Assembly (NCBI RefSeq): GCF_900091525.1
Contig: NZ_FMCU01000017.1
Location: 1 to 64,000 of the forward strand
DNA from: Micromonospora matsumotoense
Lineage (GTDB): Bacteria; Actinomycetota; Actinomycetes; Mycobacteriales; Micromonosporaceae
Length of the DNA: 64,000 bases
Reading direction: 5' to 3'
In this document: positions 59,684 through 64,000 of the stretch, piece after piece
How the letters are laid out: every line of letters starts with the position of its first letter
Position numbering within the stretch: position 1 is the stretch's first letter
The notes under the pieces: generated by a model
Seen by the model: only the letters and a program-made list of their open reading frames with translations
Databases searched by the model: none
Told to the model about the DNA's origin: nothing
Made by a program: the position numbers and the translations under genes

Positions 59684-60384
59684 GTGATGGATTCGGCCGG
59701 TGATCCGGCGATCCGTCCCAGCCCGACCTCATCGACGATCACGATCGAGCCGTGCCGGGTCGCCACCAGGCCCAGGTGTGCCAGTCGGCGCAGGGCCCGG
59801 TGCACCGATATCTGCGACGCGTCGACCAGTTGCGCCAGCTCGCGTTGGGTGGTGTGCGCGACCAACTCGTCGTCCGTCAGAACCGTCAGGTCGGCCAGCA
59901 CGGCGGCGACCCGGGTGGTCGTGTCGTAGGACGCGGTGACGGTCCGCCTGTCGGCGGCCCGCAGGCGGTCGGCCAGCAGCCGGGCGAAGGGCCGATGTGC
60001 CGCCGGATGATGCCGAAGGTACTGGTCGAACGCCTCGGCCGGGATGTGACGGACCACCACCGGCCCTACGGCAACCACCGAGGCGGACCGGGGCCCGTCG
60101 TCGAGATAGGACAACTCACCGACCAGGTCACCGGCGTACCGCAGCGCGATGCCCTGTGGGCCCCGCCGGCTGCCCTCGACCATGATCCGGGCCTGCCCGG
60201 TGGTCAGCAACAACAGGTGCCGGCCCCGGTCGCCCTGCCGTATCAGCGGATGGGTGGACGGGAACTCCTGCCGGCCGCCGATGCGTAGCAGGGATGCCCG
60301 GTCGGCATCCGACAGCCGGCCGGCGAAACTCGCCCTGGACCACCAGGCGGGCATCCTGTTCGCGTCCTCGGTACGGGAAGACAT
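59680..60384 (-). CDS. Crp/Fnr-family regulator (cNMP-binding), first copy
   Basis: A 234-residue regulator. The cyclic-nucleotide-binding domain (about 15-125) keeps the phosphate-binding cassette GDLVGELSYLDDGPRSASVV, with the Glu and Arg needed for cNMP binding, so ligand binding is plausible. The winged helix (about 150-215) reads TQRELAQLVDASQISVHRAL. I start at ATG 60384 because GGAGAG lies 8 nt before it; the six-residue longer version from GTG 60402 would place that site inside the gene. It lies between the PycTM-type gene and the cyclase. Confidence 0.9.
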   Translation of the reverse strand: MSSRTEDANRMPAWWSRASFAGRLSDADRASLLRIGGRQEFPSTHPLIRQGDRGRHLLLLTTGQARIMVEGSRRGPQGIALRYAGDLVGELSYLDDGPRSASVVAVGPVVVRHIPAEAFDQYLRHHPAAHRPFARLLADRLRAADRRTVTASYDTTTRVAAVLADLTVLTDDELVAHTTQRELAQLVDASQISVHRALRRLAHLGLVATRHGSIVIVDEVGLGRIAGSPAESIT

Positions 60385-60430
60385 CGGGTCTCTCCTCTCC
60401 ACGGTTCGGTCGGGCCTTGCTGTGCCTCGG

Positions 60431-61024
60431 TCAGAGCAGCGCCAGCGCGACCAGGGCGGCGGCGAGCGAGATGAGCACCGTGCCGGCCCGGACCCAGCGG
60501 TACTTGGTCATCACCAGGCGGCTGAGCCAGCAGAGCTGCGAGATCAGGCCGGGCATGGTGTCCTGCGCGGCCCGCTCGACGTACCGGCGGACCAGTGCGG
60601 GGTCACGCAGCCGGTACACGTGCCCGAAGTAGGCGACCTGCCGCGCCTCGGCGCCGCCCGCCGTTCTCGGCAGCAGCGCCATGGCCAGCGTGAACAGGGC
60701 CACTGCCGCGCAGGCGCAGCCGGACCACCAGGCCCAGACCGCCGCGCCGGTCAACTGCCCTGGTGACCAGCGGGTGCCGGTGAGGACGGTCAGCATCGCC
60801 AGCACCGCGCCGCCCGAGGTGGTCAGCCACTGCGACGCCTTCGCGTCGGCCCGCCGCAACTCGTCGCGGGCCTCGGCGATCAGCCGCTCCGCCAGCCGCA
60901 GCGCCGCCTGCTGGTCCGTCTCCGACCGGCTTTCCCGGTCGGCCACCCTGCCGGCTGCGCCGACGACGGGACGTGCCCGTCGGCGCACGACGCGGTCGTT
61001 CGGGACACGGGCTGCTCGGTACAT
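60431..61024 (-). CDS. Pycsar-effector (PycTM)-type membrane protein
   Basis: A 197-residue protein matching the Pycsar effector transmembrane family. A basic N-terminus is followed by a long amphipathic helix ending in RRADAKASQWLTTSG (Asp60, Lys62, a family hallmark). Then come TM1 (about 66-83), TM2 (about 93-118), a loop with QVAYFGHVYRLRDPALVRRY and a C-terminal hydrophobic helix (177-197). Characterised Pycsar effectors respond to cyclic pyrimidine mononucleotides and disrupt the membrane; this protein has no cNMP-binding domain of its own. GAGGAG sits 4 nt before ATG 61024. Confidence 0.82.
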   Translation of the reverse strand: MYRAARVPNDRVVRRRARPVVGAAGRVADRESRSETDQQAALRLAERLIAEARDELRRADAKASQWLTTSGGAVLAMLTVLTGTRWSPGQLTGAAVWAWWSGCACAAVALFTLAMALLPRTAGGAEARQVAYFGHVYRLRDPALVRRYVERAAQDTMPGLISQLCWLSRLVMTKYRWVRAGTVLISLAAALVALALL

Positions 61025-61100
61025 GGAACTCCTCAGGGAACCGCAGGACTGCCGTCCTGATGAGGGTCCCGGGATCCGGCCTTCCGCTCGATGTCGAGCC

Positions 61101-61853
61101 CTACGGCTCGGGTGTCGACATCGACACAGAACCGGCCAACGACCGGAGCAGCTCCGGCTGCACCACCACGATCCGTCGGCGTCGGGTGAGCAGCACCTGT
61201 CGGTGCCGAAGCACCCGCAACGTCCGGGCCACCACCTCCCGGGACACCCCGACGGACGCGGCGAGATCCTGCTGGGTCAGCGGCAGGTCGAGCGCGATCC
61301 CCTCCGGGGTCGGCACACCGTGCCTGTCCAGCAGTTCCACCAGCAGGACGACCAGCCGGTGGTCACCGTTGCTGGATCCGTACTCCACCCGTCGGCCGTC
61401 GGCCTCCCGCAGGCTGGAGGCCAGGTGACGGAGCAGCGACAGGGCGACCTCGGGGTTGTCGGCCAGACAGCGGTGCAACCGTTCGGCGGTCAGCACCACG
61501 GTCCGGATCGGCGAGAGCCCGGTGACGGTGGCCAGCCGGGGACGTCCGTCCACGGCAGACAGTTCGCCGAGGATGTCGCCCGGCCCCCGGATGGCCAGCA
61601 GGGCCTCCCAGCCCTGCCGCGAGGTGGAGGTGACCTTGACCCAACCCTGCTCGATCAGCACCACGTGACGGGACGGGTCGCCCTGGTGGAACAGGGTGGC
61701 GCCGGCGGGATAGTCGTGCCTGGTGCCGGCGTGGGTCAGGGCCGTCCGCGCCCGGGCCGAGAGACCGCCGAGAAAGCTGCCGGACGGTGGGGAATCGGCG
61801 GGGACGGCGGCCGGGTCGCCGAGGGCAGAGTCGTTCCCAGAATGAGATGTCAT
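61101..61853 (-). CDS. Crp/Fnr-family regulator (cNMP-binding), second copy
   Basis: A 250-residue regulator. The cNMP-binding domain (about 28-145) has the cassette GDILGELSAVDGRPRLATV, and the winged helix (about 170-235) has LTQQDLAASVGVSREVVART. It shares architecture with the regulator at 59680 but is not a recent duplicate. GGAGAGGAG lies about 10-18 nt upstream of the ATG. It is the first gene of the minus-strand block; its last codons contain a perfect palindrome that may regulate the PycTM-type gene. Confidence 0.9.
   Translation of the reverse strand: MTSHSGNDSALGDPAAVPADSPPSGSFLGGLSARARTALTHAGTRHDYPAGATLFHQGDPSRHVVLIEQGWVKVTSTSRQGWEALLAIRGPGDILGELSAVDGRPRLATVTGLSPIRTVVLTAERLHRCLADNPEVALSLLRHLASSLREADGRRVEYGSSNGDHRLVVLLVELLDRHGVPTPEGIALDLPLTQQDLAASVGVSREVVARTLRVLRHRQVLLTRRRRIVVVQPELLRSLAGSVSMSTPEP
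61112..61127. promoter_or_regulatory. Perfect 16-bp palindrome upstream of the PycTM-type gene
   Basis: GTGTCGACATCGACAC has 7-bp perfect arms with centre CA. It lies inside the last codons of the second Crp/Fnr gene and 88 bp before the PycTM-type start. It may be an operator, or coincidence imposed by codons. Confidence 0.35.
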
Positions 61854-62572
61854 GTGGAACGTGCTCCTCTCCGTGAATTGCTTCGCTTCGCCCGTCGACG
61901 CTGAACCGGGCAGTCCCGTGCACAGGACGTTGAGTGAGGGTCAGGTCCGTGGACGGAGGAACAGGAAGGCGTTCTTTCTATCGTTGCCGTCAATAGCGCG
62001 TGATCCGCCGAATGGGTAAGCGGAAGTGAGAGGCGACCGCCGGTGGCATCTTTTCGGGCGCAGGTCGCACCGTTCGTGCCGCCGGCCCCGACGCCGGTCG
62101 TCACCTCGGCGTCGCCCGGTGGGCGGAACCGTGCCATGGCGACATCCCCGGTAGATCTGTCGACGTCGCTGCCATTGGTGGCGAATGTGCCGGTCAGCCG
62201 GCCGGGATCGATCCCGTGAGGGTGCGGGTTGCGCTCCGGCCGGAGTCCGGACCGGCCGCGTCGCCGCCGCCCGCGCCCCGGGGACGCGACGTCGCCGTGC
62301 CGGCCTCTTCGACCCGGTGTCAGATCCCGGACAAACCCACCGTGTCCGACAGACCCGTCCAACTCCATGGGACGACGCGGAGGCGGCATGCCGATCACCA
62401 CGGCGCGGGCCGGGGCGGCCGGCTCCCGGTCTCGCCTGCCGGTCACCGCCGGCATCTGCGCCGCGGGCGGCCCGCCGGCGTATCGCCCCGCCGGCGTATC
62501 GCCCCGCCGGCGGGCCGGCTACCCGGGCCGCTGCCGGTAGGGTCCCAGGGTCACCAGGCAGGAGGGGAGCCG
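61854..62572. other. 719-bp divergent intergenic region
   Basis: No gene is supported here. It holds the promoter region of the second Crp/Fnr gene, with a locally A+T-richer stretch (61960-62030) containing a minus-strand TTGACG. Near the helicase side are two tandem copies of CGCCGGCGTATCGCCCC (62474-62507) framed by 12-bp inverted arms GGCCCGCCGGCG/CGCCGGCGGGCC (62469-62480, 62505-62516). TAGGGT at about 62537 may be the -10 of the helicase gene. Its size is exceptional for this window. Confidence 0.5.
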
Positions 62573-63883
62573 ATGCTCGGGCTTGAGGTGCCGCCGGCCG
62601 TCGAGGCGGAACGGGTGATCGCGGCCGTCCTGGCCGACCTGCGCGCCGGCGACCACCGGGGCGTCGTGGTCGACTCCCCACCCGGGGCCGGCAAGTCGAC
62701 CCTCGTCGTGCGGGCCGCCGTGGAGCTGGCCGCCGCCGGTGAGCCGCTGATCATCGTGGCGCAGACCAACGAGCAGGTCGACGACCTCATCGACCGGCTC
62801 GCCACCAAGGCCCCCGAGCTGCGCATCGGCCGGCTGTCCGCGACCGACTACCGGCCGTCGGAGCGGGTCCGGGGCCACGACACGGTCCGGGTGGCGTCCA
62901 AGGTCGCCGACCTGGGCGACCCGGCCGTCACCATCGGTACGGCGGCCAAGTGGGCCACGGTCACCGAGGGGCGGTGGCCGTGGGCGATTGTCGACGAGGC
63001 GTACCAGATGCGCTCGGATGCGCTGCTGCGGGTGGCCGGGCGGTTCGAGCGGGCGCTGTTCGTGGGTGATCCCGGGCAGCTCGACCCGTTCTCCACCGTC
63101 GAGACCCTGCGCTGGACGGGCCTGAGCTGGGACCCGATGCAGGCGGCGGTGGCGGTGCTGCTGCGCCACAACCCGGAGCTGCCGGTGCACCGGCTGCCGG
63201 TGTCCTGGCGGCTGCCGGCGTCGGCGGCCCCGGTGGTCGCGGCGGCGTTCTACCCGTTCACCGGCTTCCGGGCCGGCACCGGCCCGGCCGACCGGGCATT
63301 GACGCTCACCGGGCCGGGGTCGGGCGACGCGCTGGACGCGGCGGTGGAGCTGGCCGTCGCGACGGGCTGGGCGTTGCACGAGCTGCCGGCCCGGCACACC
63401 CTGCGTACCGACGCGGAGGCCGCCTCGGCGTGCGCCGCGCTCGCCCTGCGGGTGCTGGCCCGGGGTGCGGTCGCGGTCTCCGAGCACGCGCCGGCCGGCG
63501 CGCCGGTCACCGCCGACCGGATCGCCGTCGGTGCGGCGCACCGCGACCAGGTCGCCGCGATCCGCGCCCAGCTCGGCGCGGCCGGGGCGGGCATCACCGT
63601 GGACACCGCCAACCGGCTCCAGGGCCGCGAGTACGACGTGACGATCGTGCTGCACCCGCTCTCCGGCCGGCGGGACGCGACGAACTTCCACCTGGAGTCG
63701 GGACGGCTGTGCGTGCTGGCCTCCCGGCACCGGCACGCCTGCATCGTGGTGGCCCGCGCCGGCATCGGTGAGCTGCTGGACGCCCACCCGTCGACGGAGT
63801 CGGTGTACCTGGACGTGCCGGTGAAGTTCCCCGACGGCTGGGCCGCCAACCAGACGATGCTCACGCACCTCGGAGCGCGGTAG
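62573..63883 (+). CDS. SF1 helicase-like AAA ATPase
   Basis: A 436-residue SF1-type NTPase. Walker A is DSPPGAGKSTLV (about 35-46), motif Ia IIVAQTNEQVDDL, Walker B WAIVDEAYQM, motif III FVGDPGQLDP, motif V NRLQGREYD and motif VI ESGRLCVLASRHRH. It is compact, without accessory domains, so it may be the motor of a larger complex. AGGAGGGG lies 7 nt upstream of ATG 62573. It is divergent from the Crp/Fnr-cyclase block and ends with an A+T-rich hairpin terminator. Confidence 0.85.
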   Translation: MLGLEVPPAVEAERVIAAVLADLRAGDHRGVVVDSPPGAGKSTLVVRAAVELAAAGEPLIIVAQTNEQVDDLIDRLATKAPELRIGRLSATDYRPSERVRGHDTVRVASKVADLGDPAVTIGTAAKWATVTEGRWPWAIVDEAYQMRSDALLRVAGRFERALFVGDPGQLDPFSTVETLRWTGLSWDPMQAAVAVLLRHNPELPVHRLPVSWRLPASAAPVVAAAFYPFTGFRAGTGPADRALTLTGPGSGDALDAAVELAVATGWALHELPARHTLRTDAEAASACAALALRVLARGAVAVSEHAPAGAPVTADRIAVGAAHRDQVAAIRAQLGAAGAGITVDTANRLQGREYDVTIVLHPLSGRRDATNFHLESGRLCVLASRHRHACIVVARAGIGELLDAHPSTESVYLDVPVKFPDGWAANQTMLTHLGAR

Positions 63884-63908
63884 CAGCCCCGGACCCCCCA
63901 CTGGTGCG

Positions 63909-63936
63909 CGAATTGCATTCTGCCGGATGCAATTCG
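63909..63936 (+). terminator. Terminator after the helicase-like gene
   Basis: CGAATTGCAT (63909-63918) and ATGCAATTCG (63927-63936) form a perfect 10-bp stem, extendable by a G-T and a C-G pair to a 4-nt loop. It is 25 nt after the stop. No long T-tract follows. Confidence 0.7.
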
Positions 63937-64000
63937 ATTGGTGTCGCTGGAAGTTTCATGGTTCTCTCGACTTGTGCCCGCCGGCTGGCCTTCTGACGCT

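Noticed and set aside
52942..61853. Calling the cluster a canonical Pycsar system
   Set aside because: The known two-gene layout (cyclase plus effector with its own nucleotide-sensing part) is not present. Genes are separated and additional operon members are unexplained, so only a Pycsar-like relation is claimed.

Overview
The window is very G+C-rich and densely packed on both strands. GTG starts are common, and many genes have a TANNNT -10 hexamer ending only 6-8 nt before the start codon, which points to leaderless mRNAs. Together with a modular type I polyketide synthase, a 10-methyl fatty acid gene pair (tmsA-tmsB) and a TipAL-type regulator, this indicates a filamentous actinobacterium. 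My best guess is Micromonosporaceae (Micromonospora or a close relative). That placement is inference, not proof.

Layout. 1-2414: the 3' end of a polyketide synthase subunit (AT C-terminal part, A-type KR, ACP) with an abrupt codon-usage change near base 410. 2607-34716: largely housekeeping and accessory chromosome. It holds a DUF4173 membrane protein, a membrane-anchored LPMO, an aldo/keto reductase, a MoxR-type ATPase plus VWA partner, a GlxA regulator, a ricin-type lectin, tmsAB, an ArsR-SRPBCC pair, a Cas4-like nuclease with an unknown partner, a GGDEF-EAL protein, TipAL, gluconate permease and kinase, YidD, a TetR repressor with a visible operator, a phosphotransferase and two VOC proteins. 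Two related 18-bp-arm palindromes sit between convergent genes at about 5.97 and 25.98 kb.

34861-52684 is a defence-type island. It contains a 1433-residue SF1 helicase-nuclease, a HigBA-like toxin-antitoxin pair, a PLD-SF2 helicase-DUF3427 protein, an orphan DndB-like DGQHR protein in A+T-richer DNA, an XRE/TPR regulator coupled to an APH-fold kinase, a four-gene operon with a globin-like protein lacking the proximal histidine plus an FAD/NAD reductase and a DivIVA-like protein, and an operon of an Mrr-like nuclease with the DNA ADP-ribosylation pair DarT-DarG.

52942-61853 is the most unusual part: eight consecutive minus-strand genes. Five overlap or nearly abut (nucleotide-cyclase-like protein, P-loop/helical protein, unknown protein, VWA-OmpA protein, four-TM protein). 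They are preceded by a Crp/Fnr regulator, a Pycsar-effector-type (PycTM) membrane protein and another Crp/Fnr regulator. I read this as a candidate cyclic-nucleotide conflict or envelope-stress system in which the cyclase, the membrane effector and the cNMP-binding domains are on separate proteins. The window ends with an SF1 helicase-like ATPase and its terminator.

No rRNA, tRNA, CRISPR array, insertion sequence, replication origin or attachment site was recognised.
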